In this document: piece by piece, positions 1-11,571 of the stretch | Position numbering within the stretch: the first letter of the stretch is position 1 | Layout: each line of letters begins with the position of its first letter | Source of the DNA: Microcyclospora pomicola | Lineage: Eukaryota > Ascomycota > Dothideomycetes > Capnodiales | Direction: 5' to 3' | NCBI GenBank assembly: GCA_002786065.1 | Contig: NHNY01000001.1 | Coordinates: 2,418,001 to 2,482,000, forward strand | Length of the DNA stretch: 64,000 nucleotides | Program-made: the position numbers and the translations under genes | Notes under the pieces: generated by a model | Told to the model about the DNA's origin: nothing | Seen by the model: only the letters and a program-made list of their open reading frames with translations | Databases searched by the model: none

Positions 1-2768
1 GTCGCTACCACCCTGTAGTCGAGAACCAAAATTTCCACTCGGTTCTAGGCAGTTGATATTGTTGGAACCAACGAAGTTGTGCGCAAGCGCAACGATGGTC
101 TGCTGGAGCGAAGTCTCACCATAAGCGTAGGCAGTGAGACCGGATACGGAACCAGCCAGCTCCACGACCTTGACGTCTTTCTTTAAGTTGCGGCGGAAAC
201 AAGTGTAAAGCACCTTGCGTTGACCAGGCTTGAAGCCATCGATGACGGATGGGATGGATCGCATGTTATCCACCATCGAGAAAAGAATCAGCTCTTTGTT
301 GATGAAATCGTCGTAGGTGATTTGGTCAGTACCAGCCATGTCGAGGTATGTACCTGGCACAAAATTACCCAGCCAGGTCTTTCGAGCATCAGCCTTCTTT
401 TTGGAGAAGGCCAAATCGATCAGCTCCGGCTCGCCTTCCTGCATGACATGGAACTGCTTCAGATGCTTGTCCAGATCCTTGAAGTATATCTCAGCATCGG
501 TTGTGTCTGAAGTACCCAATCCCTTGAAGTACTTGTGATCCCAGCCCTTCTGATGGCCAGGCTCCTGCTTCCAAGCCTCGTATTCCGGCATGGTGAAGAA
601 GTCCCGCTTCGACTTGGGATTCTTGACGTCTCCTTTCCACACCTTGACGATGGGGGTGATGAACTCCATCAAAAAGCCGGGCAATTTGAGCAGACTTGGG
701 TATTGCACTTGCAAGAAGTTGATGAGAAGACCTTTGATGTGAGAGCCGTCGTGATCTTGATCAGTCATGATCATGATGTGTCCATACCGCAAGCTCTTCG
801 TGTCCTGATAGTCTTTCTTGTGCTGCAAACCAATGAACTTCTTGATGTTCTGAATTTCCTGGTTCTTCGATATCTGATCGACGCTCGCATCACGCACATT
901 GAGTAGCTTACCACGCAGTGGAAACACACCAATCTCGTCTGGATTGACGACGGCACGTCCAGCCAGTGCGAGCAGACTGGCTGAATCACCCTCAGTGAGA
1001 ATAAGGGTGCACTTCCAGCCATCTTTTGTGCCAGCTTTGTTTGCATCAGTGAGTTTGGAGTTGTTCATCCGCTCTCTGCGCTTGCCATCGGACTTGGAAA
1101 GCACTTTGTCTGCTTTTTGCTGAGCAAAATGCAGAATGTTCGTCACAGCCTCAGTCTTGGCGATATCCTTCAGGAACTTCTCACTGACTTGCGGCTTACT
1201 GCCGAACGCACTCGGCTTCGTTGTCAGTTGTTCTTTGGTCTGCGAAGTGAAGGAAGGGTTCACGACCAAACAGTTGACGAAGAGAAAGATATGGTTCCGA
1301 ATCTGGGCCTTCTTCAGCTTGACTCCTCCCTTGTTCTTCTTGTTGACGATGTCTTCGAGCTTGTCGCAGATTTGGTCGGCGATGTAGTTGACGTGCGAGC
1401 CACCATGAGTTGTCGCAATCGAGTTCACAAAAGAAACCTGCTGGAAAGATCCATCCGAGACGGCGAAACCAACCTCCCAACGTTCGTGGGGGCTGTCGGT
1501 CAAGATGACCTGCTCGGGGGCAGCGCCATCATTGGCAATGTTTTCAGTCTTGATAGCTTTTGTGTACATCTCCATGTACTGCTTGAACTTGCTGATCTTG
1601 ATGCGTGTGTCGTTCAGGTAGACTTTCACTCCCTTCGCCGTACCAGCCATATCGTAGACTCTCCGTTTCACCAAAGCCTCGAAATCATCATCCATCTCTT
1701 CCATGCCAAATTTGGCAAAGTCGGGCTTGAAAGTGATCTGAGTGTAGTCCTCGCCTTTGGCCTTGTCGATCCGCGCCTTTTCGACCACACTCATATTCTT
1801 CCTCCATACCTGGCGATATCGCTGCTTCGTCTTCGAATCGATTGTCTCCAATGTAAACTCCTTACTGTAGATGTTTGTGAGCTTCGCACCATAACCATTG
1901 CGACCTCCCGTGACCTTGGCCTCGTCGTCGTCGTAGTTGGATGATGTGAGGAGGTGTCCGAAGATCATTTCAGGAATGTAAATGCCTTCCTTCTCATGCA
2001 CCTCGACGGGTATACCACGGCCGTTGTTCTTCACCGAGATCACACCCTCCTCACGATTCACCCAAACGCGCAACTCGTCCATGTTCTTGTCGCGCTGCTT
2101 GTTGTCGGCAGCATTGACCAGGATTTCATCGAAGATTTTGTACAGACCAGGTACAAAGCTCACTTTGCGGTTCTCCATCGCATCGTTCTCGGAGTTGTAG
2201 ACCCACATCTGCTCGGTTGTCCGCTCCACTGATCCAATATACGTGTCCGGACGTTTCAGGATGTGTTCGAGTTGCGTCAACTTCTGGTATTGTGATGTAG
2301 CATTCGTCTTCTGCTTCGAAGGCTTCGGCATCGCATCTGGTGAGGCGTCCATTGCAAAGCTCTCGTTTGTGTTCTCCGCCAATGGCTTACTGGCTGGCTT
2401 CTTTGGTCCAGGGGCCTTCTTTTGTCGTTTGGCGGACGGGGGGGTGTTGGAGAGGAGAGAAGCGTCGTTAACCTCGTCAACACCGTCGTCAGAGTTCTCT
2501 TCGTCCGACTCTGGCTTCGCGCGTTTCTTCGTTGCAGTCTTGGCGACCTTGAGGGTTGTCTGCTTCGGTGCAGCCTTTGGTTTGGTCGGAGCTTTCTTCG
2601 CAGGTGCCTTGGAAGTCGCCTTGGTTGTTGTCTTGGCCTTTGGTTTCTTGGAGATGGTGAGCTTCGGACAATCATCACATGGGGTAATCCAACACTCACG
2701 GGCTTTGTCACAGGCTCGAAATCGCTGCTCGCCGCCAGCGAGTACGCGTCCTCGATAGAATCGTCCAT
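1..2768 (-). CDS. TOP2: DNA topoisomerase II, N-terminal ~910 residues (3' end beyond window)
   Basis: Nuclear ATP-dependent type II topoisomerase that passes one DNA duplex through another during replication and chromosome segregation. The start is MDDSIEDAYS at 2768. A small intron follows, ending at 2669 and beginning either at 2706 (38 nt) or at 2718 (50 nt); both keep the same frame. Then comes a Lys/Ala/Pro-rich tail (about residues 25-110), the GHKL ATPase domain with NAADN near 206 and GGRNGYGAK near 276, the transducer domain, and the TOPRIM domain with EGDSAS near 578 and DQDHDGS near 656. The last residues in the window read SRLQGGSD, so the catalytic Arg-Tyr of the winged-helix domain lies just past the left edge. 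Identity is certain; only the first intron is ambiguous. Confidence 0.97.
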
Positions 2769-3363
2769 GTTTGCGCGCGAAACTTTGGATTAGTAAGATA
2801 TCTATGTCGATTGCGAAAGCGAATGTGGTCGTTGCATTTCTCGTCACTCGTACAGCTGTATTGCGACTATCGCGACCAGAGAACGAGCGTTGACAGATTC
2901 GAGGAGTAGGAAGCGCCGCTCCTGTTGATACTATCACATGAAGCTTAGGTAGATTGTTTTGTTTACCCTGAATGATTAAGGTTACGGCTCCACCCGCGTA
3001 TTCACGAGCGCGTCCCTGAAGACACGTGACGCAGATTTATCCCTAGATCAGCTTGAAGATACGCTGTAGATTTCGTGTAAACACATTTAACAATTTGCGA
3101 TGCAGTTTTTGGTCACCCCATATAGGTATCAAAACGAGAGAACTTGACAGATCTTGATCGGTGTGAGGAAGCGGGACAGGGCAGATTGTTTCGTTGGCTT
3201 AACGGCCTTGATGTTATACATTCTGTCCCAATCGCCAAGCAGATTCCATGTCTTCAAGAAGCCAAAAGCACCCAAACCCAGCGCCATGCTAATATCACAA
3301 ATCACCGGCATATAATGCACATCTCCAACGATTTACGCAATACGTGAGGTGCCTGGTGGAGCA
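2769..3363. other. Intergenic: TOP2 upstream region and SNU23 3' flank
   Basis: No gene seen. It must hold the TOP2 promoter and 5' leader on the right side of TOP2 and the SNU23 3' untranslated region. A palindromic CACGTG sits at 3023-3028 inside GACACGTGAC, a possible bHLH/bZIP site; unproven. Confidence 0.5.
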
Positions 3364-4011
3364 TCAACAGATCACCCCGTCATTCTCCATCTTGATCTCC
3401 GGCACCCCCATGCCATCCTTCGTCTTCCGTCTCTTCTCATTCCGCTTCCGCCTCTTCTCTTCCCTCTCCCTCTCCTCGATCTCCCTCGCAACCTCAATCC
3501 TCGTCCCCAGATCCACCGTCTCCCGCGCCAACTCTTCCTCCCGCTTGCGCTTCAACCACTCAAACCGTTCCTTGACCTCCTCCAACGTCGCCCGTCGCAC
3601 CTCTCCGCTCTCTCCAGTCGCGACCAGATGTTGCTTGGAGTTTAGATGCTCCACGAACTGCAGATTATCCTTGTACGTCAGATCGCACGCCTCACAGTAG
3701 AACCCAGCGCTTTTGCCTCGCTTGCCTTGGCCTGCGCCAGCAGCCACGATCGTCGTCTTGCCGACCTGGTCCGCGACGTTCAAGCGGGCTTTCCGGGCTT
3801 CAGTGTCGCGCGCATCGGGCGGTGTGCCCGCGCGTTGCTTGACATATTTCTTGCCTGCGAGCGCGGCTTCGTAGCGGGCTTTGCCTTCCTCTTTGGCTTC
3901 CTGGTCGCGCTCGACGGCCTTGGCGGCGTACTCGTCGCGGTCCCAGGTACGTCGGAAGCCAGTGTCGGATGACTTTGCGGTGGTACCGTACGCTCCTTTG
4001 CGGTCGGACAT
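3364..4011 (-). CDS. SNU23: SNU23/ZMAT2-family U4/U6.U5 tri-snRNP zinc-finger protein
   Basis: Component of the U4/U6.U5 tri-snRNP and the pre-B spliceosome, nuclear. Single exon of 215 aa, close to the family length of about 200. The N-terminus has the family pattern (RRTWDRDEYAAKAVERD, residues 20-36), in which a conserved Trp/Arg/Asp/Glu segment precedes a charged helix. A single C2H2 zinc finger of the U1-like matrin type follows (Cys106, Cys109, His122, His128, in YCEACDLTYKDNLQFVEHL). The C-terminal third is a long Arg/Glu/Lys-rich helix. The protein ends GVPEIKMENDGVIC. Start ATG at 4011 is the only reasonable one. The family assignment is from recognisable motifs and architecture. Confidence 0.9.
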   Translation of the reverse strand: MSDRKGAYGTTAKSSDTGFRRTWDRDEYAAKAVERDQEAKEEGKARYEAALAGKKYVKQRAGTPPDARDTEARKARLNVADQVGKTTIVAAGAGQGKRGKSAGFYCEACDLTYKDNLQFVEHLNSKQHLVATGESGEVRRATLEEVKERFEWLKRKREEELARETVDLGTRIEVAREIEEREREEKRRKRNEKRRKTKDGMGVPEIKMENDGVIC

Positions 4012-4912
4012 ATTGTGGAAGATGAATCGGAAGGATTGTGAGGATGTTTTGTGTCGAGCAAAGTTTAGAGCTCATGGTTAGACGTCACACAAGGCAAGTA
4101 TAGCCGAATTGCATAAAGCATGTGAAGGCATACAGTGTGCAACCACATCTATTGTATCATCCAGCAACATCGACAGCCTAGGTCTAACTACCTCCACATA
4201 GCTCTCGAAGCATCGAGTACTGTAGTCAAATTTTTCTGCTCTCAAAAGAAATCGGACTCGGTGATCTGAAGGTCGCAGTGGATGGAAGACAGTAGCTTCG
4301 TAACATTTTCGAATGCAAAACATCAGAGCTATCATTGTCGACAGTTCGAAGAACAAGTTGCGTCACAACAACGAAGTTTCAATGTAATCAAAGTATGTCC
4401 AGCCTGTAAAATATCACTCCATACTATTTCATGAAAGAGATTACAGGTTGTCAACCTCTGCGTGAACCGAGCAGAAACATTTACGTTCAGATAAGGTGAC
4501 TGGACTTGCTTCTCCAAAGCTGATACCCCAAACAAGTCATCGCGATCATCTTAGACTCGAAAGGTGAAACGTTCACTCACAGTGATGAATATTGTAACAT
4601 TGCTCATTGATCATTACTTCCAACAAAATTTTAGGAATACAGTCGGCCTTCTCCTCGCTCTCGACTGGTTACACTAACTTCCTCAGACCAAGATTCCTTG
4701 CATGAAGCACCAGTTCCTACTCTCAGCGCTGATGACCCTTCGTCTTCGCTTCCAGCAATGCGACTGCTGCGGTCTTCAGCCATACCATCGCTTGTCTTGC
4801 AGCCGCGGCATACATGCTGCGGGATTCCCATGTGCGCCGTCGATATTTTCGACGTTGCGAAAGCCCATCGCAAATCGTCGATTGCGGGTGTCGAAGACCT
4901 CGAACTTTAGGG
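4012..4912. other. Intergenic, no recognisable gene
   Basis: About 0.9 kb between the SNU23 start and the end of a doubtful minus-strand gene. AT-richer than the coding DNA around it. Only short, unrelated reading frames occur on both strands. Part of 4776-4912 could be a further exon of the hypothetical gene to the right (see that entry). Confidence 0.4.
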
Positions 4913-5341
4913 TTATGTAGAGTCGTACGCCTCCGAGTCACTCCATCGCACACTTTCGTCGAAGCGTGAAAAGTCATTCGTGGTAAACTCCGAATCATGG
5001 CCCAGATTTCATCGCATAGCTTCCGACACCCCCGAAGTCGTGGCGAGGAAGCCTCTCGCGGCATAGCGAGGGACGTAAGGCGTGCGATGGCCGGGCACGA
5101 CATCATCCTCATGAGCGTCCGGGTTACTCCCACGGAGCCAGTGTGACCGCAAACTACGCGCAGCCATGTTCGGGATCGATGGCGAACTGTCCACCGAGGC
5201 TGCCGAGGACGTTGATGAGCTGCTGGCCGATCTTGGGGTTGAGGGTTGGAGCTGAACGTCGGCCAGCCGCTGGGTGACGTGCTGAGTATCAAGTGTGCTG
5301 TTCTGAGGGCTGCTGCGCGGCCAGGTCTGTTGGGAAGCCAT
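4913..5341 (-). CDS. Hypothetical protein, gene model uncertain
   Basis: Not recognised. The ATG at 5341 (MASQQTWPRSSPQ) opens a Ser/Pro/Thr-rich frame of 110 residues ending at 5009. A 42-nt GT-AG segment right after LATTSG (gtgtcggaag...ttcggag) would remove that stop and continue in frame to FTTNDFSRFDESVRWSDSEA, with a stop at 4913, giving 128 aa. A second possible intron beginning inside FDES would instead lead to FEVFDTRNRRFAMGFRNVEN with a stop at 4776. Composition and the acidic end look protein-like, but no domain, signal peptide or membrane segment is visible. The introns would be unusually short. Transcript data would be needed to choose a model. Confidence 0.3.
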
Positions 5342-6299
5342 TGGAGAAGGGACTGAGTTGAGTGAGAGTCTTCGTCGATTTTGGTCGAAGTGATTTATCT
5401 TTCTCAGTCGTTATGGATAAGGTGAATCTTAAGCGTTATATTCTTCGACTCGTGATCAGACGGATAGATGACTCTTCGCGAGAGAAGAGCTCCCTCCGCC
5501 CACCACGACGCCCAACGACTCTTTATACCCTCGCCCCTTCGGCCTCATCAGCGCGGCCATGTCCAAGCCTTCGAAGCCACATCTCGCCCCGACGATTAGG
5601 CCACGCGAGCTTGGCGTGCTAGTGCGTAGCCAAACCCTGCTCGCACGTGTCTCACGCAGAAAAGCTTCGACGGATCCATTCCCTTCCAGGCCAAGTGGGA
5701 GACGAATTGAGCACAAGTCCCTGCGGCATGTGATCTGCGCGGGCGGCCGCGAAGAATGTGGCTTGCGTTGCCCAGGAGTCTCGTTCTATGAATGTCACTG
5801 TAAATCTGTATACACGAAAGCAAAGACCTGCCAGGAGAACTTGGCATTGTCGGTGCCGGGCGTGACGGCCACGAGGCAGTCTAGACCCATCAACATCATG
5901 GTTTGTTCCGGTATCTACAGAAGAACGCGGACAACGAGTTCGCTATAGACGATGTGTGCTATATGTAGGTGCCACGGCGTAGTGCCGGTTGCGGGATGGT
6001 GCTTCCACTGAAAGATAGCGGTTTCAATAATGCCTCGCTGCAGCTAAAAGAATGCCTCCCTTGGGACTGCGAGTGTAATTGGTTCTTGACATCGGGAGAA
6101 AGACATCGCTAGAAGGGGTGTGCAAGACATTTGATACCTATTTTCTTACATCCGAAAAGCTTCGGGTTGCTACACAATCCATAGCAGGCGGGGTATCGAT
6201 CACAACAGGTCTCTGCTTCGTACTGAGTTGTCCACATATGTTTCATATCTAGACACATACATAGAATGTATACTACATGCACACAGAGACAAGCTTCCC
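5342..6299. other. Intergenic, one weak 129-codon ORF on the plus strand
   Basis: The only candidate is an ATG ORF at 5559-5948 (MSKPSKPHLAPTIRPRELGV), preceded by a TTTATA about 38 nt upstream. Its Arg-rich N-terminus could be a mitochondrial targeting segment, but the second half looks non-coding and no family is recognised. Overlapping open frames on the other strand are equally long, so I do not call a gene. The rest holds the TBC gene 3' flank. Confidence 0.3.
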
Positions 6300-9200
6300 T
6301 TATGTCGCCGCGCCATCCTTCTTGTCGTCCAGCACAGCTTTGGCCGTGCTGGCCGTGCGGCGACTCCAGAACCATCCGACGCCAGTAGACGCCGCTGCAG
6401 TCGTGGGAGGCGGAGTCGCGGTTGTAACCGACTTCACAGAAGCGGCAGGGGATGATGTAGAAGCGGACGTCTTGTGCGTCGACTCCGTATGCGTGGGTGT
6501 TCGTGCGAAGCCGTAGTCTTCCGCGCTGAACAGCGCCGGTGTGCCTGGCAGACTGATGCTTGGGGTCATGAGAAGTGACTCTTTCGCTTCGAGTCGGACA
6601 CGCTCGAGGTCGAGTTTGAGGTGTTCCGTCTCACGGCGAGCTTTCTGTGCCTCCTCAGCGGCACGTTGGGCCGCTTCGGCGGATTTCTGGAACTCGAGGC
6701 GAGCGGTCTCGAATTCGGCCTGCATCCGCTGCAATGCTTCGTCGTGGCGACGCTTTTGGATGTTCATCGTGCGTCGCATCTCGTCGACCTCTTGCTTCGC
6801 TTGCGCCTCTGCAGTCTTGGCATTGACGAGTTCAAGTAGCAAGGCCTCTTCCGGCACGGACTCGTGCTCCGGTGTGGCGAAAACCTCTTGTGTAGCAAGG
6901 CTTGACGTTCGTGCTCCAAACCCGCTCGCCGGGACAGCCAGGCTCGGTGTAGCACCTGGAGTCGAAGGCGTAAAGCTTACAGTCGAGAATGGCGTGCCGG
7001 GCTCTGGCTCTTCCTCGGTATCGTCCGGAGTAATCGTCACATCGAGCCTCGGGAGAGCCGGTGGCATGGTGTGGGCGTGCCTCAATTGCGGCGGTGATGC
7101 TGGCAGCTCGGACAAGCGCGACTTCGTCCTCATGCTTTGGATCGAGCTGCTGGAGTCCCGCCGACCATCTCTGCCAAGCTTCAGCTCTCTTAAGCCGCTC
7201 CCAGCAGCCATCGTGCTCATTGGAGCACTCGAGACGCTGGCAGTCCTCTGTCTGTGACTGGCATCGGTTGCATTGTTAACGGGGCCATCAGCGATGCCGC
7301 TGATACGCGAGAGACGGTCACGTCGCCCCATACTTCTGGCCTCGGCTTTCATCTCTTGGATTGTGTACTCCAGCTTCTGCCTCAACCTGAAGTCATCATT
7401 CACGCGAGTCCGCAACTCCTTGACCTCCAACCTGAGATCGTCGCTTTCGCTTTGGAACGCTGGTAGGCTTGTTTCTGCGACTTCCAGCCTCGTGGCGAGC
7501 TCTCGCGAGTGTTCCTGCGCTGTGGCCAATTGTTCTCTGGTTTGAGCGAGGCTACTCCGTAGCTGTGCCTTGCTCTCGTACGAAGCAGAGAACCGAGTGT
7601 TTGTTGCTAGTCGTTCTTCAACACGATGGAGGAGACCACTCAGATGAGCTTTGGCGGGGCTGCCGTTGCTGAACCCATTCTGTAGGCTGACGGGCCTCTG
7701 CTTCACAGCCCGTGTTCTGGACGGGGGTGGTAATGTTCGTCTCCGGTCCTGTCCTTCGACCACAGTGTCGTCTGATGATGAATCGTCGGGCTTTAGCTGT
7801 TCCACCAGCTGTCGCACCACTCGATGATCTTCACTCCGATCTTCCCGCTCTTGCTGCAGCATGGCCGTGAGCTCAGCGTGCTCTCGTTGCATCTCAGACA
7901 TGGCCATGAGCAGATCCTCAATCTGAGTATGCAAGTCTTGCTGCTCTTTATGGAAGGGGGAATGTGATTGCGATGCTGTGCGTATCGACTCTGACTTCGA
8001 TCTGAGGCTCATCATGTCGGCGTTGCTGTCTCGCACGCCCTCAACAGCGCCAATCTCTGTAGGTGCGGTGCTGGCAATGCTCCCATTGGAGCCGTTTGAC
8101 GATCCTTCGGTCTCGTTAACAGTGCTGATGCTTTGCTTGCTTGGGCTTCTGCGCAGAAGGAAGCTTGGCTTGCCAAAACTTGAGCTGATCGAGGCATCCG
8201 CAGAGTGTGGCGAGAGCGTGCTCGTGCTTTTGCTTGGAGTGTGAGCATGGACAGGAGCCCATAGCCTACCCAAGAACCTCGAGGCGGCAGCTTGAACATC
8301 CGGCAAGAAGCCGGCGGAGTGGCCAACCACGTCGGACGATTGATCTTCAAATTCCCGTTCCAGTTCCCCCAAACGTGCATGTGTGATGATGTGTCCGAGA
8401 GACGTGAAGTCATCCACGAGATCGTCGGCGTTGCAACCATAGCTGTCCCAGATAGCTCGGCCAAGTAGAAGCTGCATGACTTCTTCAAACTCGTTGCTCG
8501 CCAACATTGTTTCTTCGTTTCTGCGGATCAACGCGAGCGCCACGCGCATGACTGTCTCGTTCGCGCCCTCAGCAAAGATAACATCGTAGATCCGGAAAAG
8601 CATTGGGAGCGGACAAGTGACCGCAAAGCAGGAGAGGAACCACTGCGAGAGGTACGCCGGTTCTACGCCAAGATTGACGAAGTGCTCGGACAGACGAGGA
8701 TGGTGCTGCTTCAACAGGGAGCTGAATTGGTAGATGCGCATATGCAGACCGGAAAGTGATGGTAAAAACGACGGTCGCAGAGCGTAGTGGTCCATCAGTC
8801 TGTGCGGAAGTTAGCTTCATTTCGACATGTGATAGGTTTCTAATAAGTTCACTCACCTGACAAGTACGCAGAATGCTTCTTTTTCTCCCATGTTCATGAG
8901 CAGCGGGCCTACCAAAAAGCCCAGACCTTGGCAATACCCGATGTCTTTGTCGTGAAGGGAGAAGCATTTGAGCACTCTCCCGAGCATTCTTTGGCCTTCA
9001 CCGTCCGCATCTCGAAACAATTCCACTCCTGGAAAGCTACGACCAACGTCTTTATTGATGATGCCCTCGTACGGCGACTTCTCCCCAACCAGTTTATCGA
9101 ATGAGTCTTCAAGAGCCCGCTCTCGCGCACCAGATATGCTTGCCCAGACAACGCCGCGCAACGGGGGCGGTATGCCGGACCGTATTTTGGTCGTGGTCAG

Positions 9201-10793
9201 TGTGGGTAGACGAACCGCGGTCGATAGATAGTCCTGTACCAAAGCTGCCCAAAACTCGAGCTCAGTCATAGGCGGCGGTTCTTCAGGCAAGACAGCGTCC
9301 GGTGCCAAGCTGTAGCGGATTGAGATTGCGTTGCGGTCGCGCACCAACTTTTTGAGATGACCCATGCTCGGTGGTCGACTTCCACTTCGGTCCCGTGCAA
9401 TCACCTTTTGAGTGGACGACTTTGGATCTGTGGAGTATTTGGCATTTTCCTGCTCCAGCCGAGCAAGAAGAAACGCTGTGGACTCGTCTTCGACGCCATC
9501 AGCCAGCTCCTTGTCTTCCTTCTCCTGCTCTTCGTTCTTGTCAAGCTGCGACCAGTCCACCTCATTGTCTTCTGATGATGAGCCAGACGCTCTCCGTGGA
9601 GTACTCATACTGCTGCTTCTGCTTTGCTCATCGAGCGCGAAAGAAGCTGACGTAGTGGAATTACTCCTCACACTCGTTACTTCGTTATGTCCATTCGACT
9701 TCCTGCTGGTCGCGCTTCTTGCACTCTGCATACTCTCTCTTGATACCTGTTCGATGTGATGGTCTGTCGCCTCCAATGGTTCGTCCTTCATGGTGTCAAA
9801 CAAGGTACTCTGTCGTGTGGGGCCTGACCAATGATTTGAGAGAATTTCGATGCTGCTGGGCTTCCTGAGATGGCGAACGCTGCGCACCCTAGGGGTTGCC
9901 AACACATCGTCGGCCTGTTGTGCAGAAAGATGATCGTAGTCTAAGCTGGACTGGGACAAAGCAACAGAAGACATGCTGTCTCTTGACAAGTCTGCATCTT
10001 GTTCGGTAATGGGTGACACAGGGTCGGTCGGCGATCGCGAGGCTTCGGGGGATATGGGAGAGACTGATACACGATCGAGCATGTGTGGTGTTGATACCTC
10101 AGAATTTCGAGCCGACTGATGTGATATTGAAGTATCGATGTGGAGTCTGGTAGATGTAGGGGTGAGCGGGCGTTGGTGGCCTTCCGGAAGGCCGTCCTCC
10201 TCTTCCGAATCGTCTGCCGCTTTCTCTTGCTGCTCTTCCTCTGTCTCGTCCTCGTCCTCGTCATCTTCATCTTCCTCTTCCTCTTCGTCATGATGGTCCC
10301 CTTCGTCATCCTCTCCATGTTCACCGTCGTCCTTCTCTTGCTCCGTAACGTCCTCGTGCACGACCGTTTCGTTCTCCTCATTCCTCCGCTCTTCTTGATG
10401 ATGCTGTGCATTCGTTGTCTCGGAGAACCCGAAGTCAAGTCCTTCTTCTCGTACTTGATGTTCCGGCCCTGCATCAAGCTCGAATATACTGTGCTCGTCG
10501 TCCATTGGGTGAGGACTCGAGACCAAGCCTGACTCGTGTGTATGTGAATGAGCGCTGTCCCTTACTCTCGCCGGTTGCCTCTCTAGTCCTAAATCCTCAT
10601 CCGAAGTGTACTCCGATGCTTCGCTCAAGGTGCTAGTCGATATATGCTTTGAGCTTCGCAAATCGTCCTCTTTCGTGCTGGTTGCATCTTCAAGGACACA
10701 TTCTTCGTGCAGCGGCCGTAGATCTGCCGCAGATTCTGTATCCATACCAGAATGCCTGGCTGTCTCTGCCTCCGTGGTGGTCGTAACGGTCAT
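6300..10793 (-). CDS. TBC-domain Rab GTPase-activating protein (Gyp5/Evi5-like), coiled-coil
   Basis: Predicted RabGAP acting in membrane traffic. Two exons (10793-8857 and 8799-6300) with a 57-nt intron (gtgagtg...cgcacag) interrupting the TBC domain after FCVLV; total 1478 aa. Order: a disordered Ser-rich N-terminus with a very acidic run (about 135-200); TBC domain about 536-760; Ser-rich linker; coiled coil about 925-975; second long coiled coil about 1300-1400; end GVGWFWSRRTAST. Both catalytic fingers are present: the Arg finger in IINKDVGRSFPG (Arg585) and the Gln finger in IGYCQGLGF (Gln622), so an active GAP is expected. The large coiled-coil C-terminus matches the Evi5/Gyp5 group better than small Gyps. 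The Rab substrate is not inferable. Confidence 0.9.
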
Positions 10794-11571
10794 GTTGTAT
10801 GGTCCGAACCTGCAGACCTAGCTCATAGGCGACTTTCCCGATGTTCGAGGGGCTCGCGTACCGGCCGTTCGTTGTCACAACTGACTTCGATCTGTGCGTG
10901 CCACCTCACATGTGACGAAGAAGAACAAGAGTCAAGCACGCACGAATATCGTATACTGCGTCCGGGCATCTCACCTTGTTCCCCTGTCCGTTTGATCTGC
11001 TCCGCAAGGGGTTCCGCCATTCACTTGTCTTCCAGACGCGTCGCCAATCATGACCAGGACTAGGGTCCGAGCATCCCTGAAACCACACCCGCCACTTTAG
11101 CGCCCGTTTGACCTCCTCACCAACCATTTTCGCAACAGGAATCTTTTGTAGCCGCGAGCATCCTCATTTGCTGCCGGCACTACTCTCCAGCATATCGGTG
11201 CAAATGCATGTGATAATCAGCAGTAGTAACGTATCTGGCAGAAAGTGGAATGCGATCTGGCCAGGGTCTGCATCTGACAGTCAACAGATCTCTATATCGA
11301 GATTCTAGTAGGGTCCAACGAAGCTCAGGTAAGGTACTAATCTGCTAACATAAGGGATACACTCATCCACCCCTGCAAATGCCAAATGCAGTGTGGGAGC
11401 GAAACCTTGTCAAGCGCATTCATGTTGGAGGACTGTTCTTGAGTTCTTAAGTATTTGACATGTCGAACATCCCTGAACTGTTGTTGCAAACATGAATCTT
11501 GTCATGTCCTCAAGATTCTGTACACAGATGTATGAAATATAGTACACGAACTACCACGCTTTGATCGACCC
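10794..11571. other. Intergenic: upstream region of the TBC gene, 3' flank of uS15m
   Basis: No gene seen; only short unrelated frames. It must contain the promoter and 5' leader of the TBC gene and the 3' UTR of the mitochondrial ribosomal protein gene. Pyrimidine runs and AT-rich patches near 11330-11560 are typical of untranslated DNA. Confidence 0.5.

Noticed and set aside
1117-1944. 275-codon plus-strand ORF
   Set aside because: Lies opposite the ATPase and TOPRIM coding sequence of TOP2; its sequence has no domain and the minus strand reads a perfect topoisomerase.
4723-5292. 189-codon minus-strand ORF
   Set aside because: Arg/Ser-rich without domain, and in a different frame from the more protein-like segments of the same strand.
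6541-7257. 238-codon plus-strand ORF
   Set aside because: Antisense to the coiled-coil part of the RabGAP.
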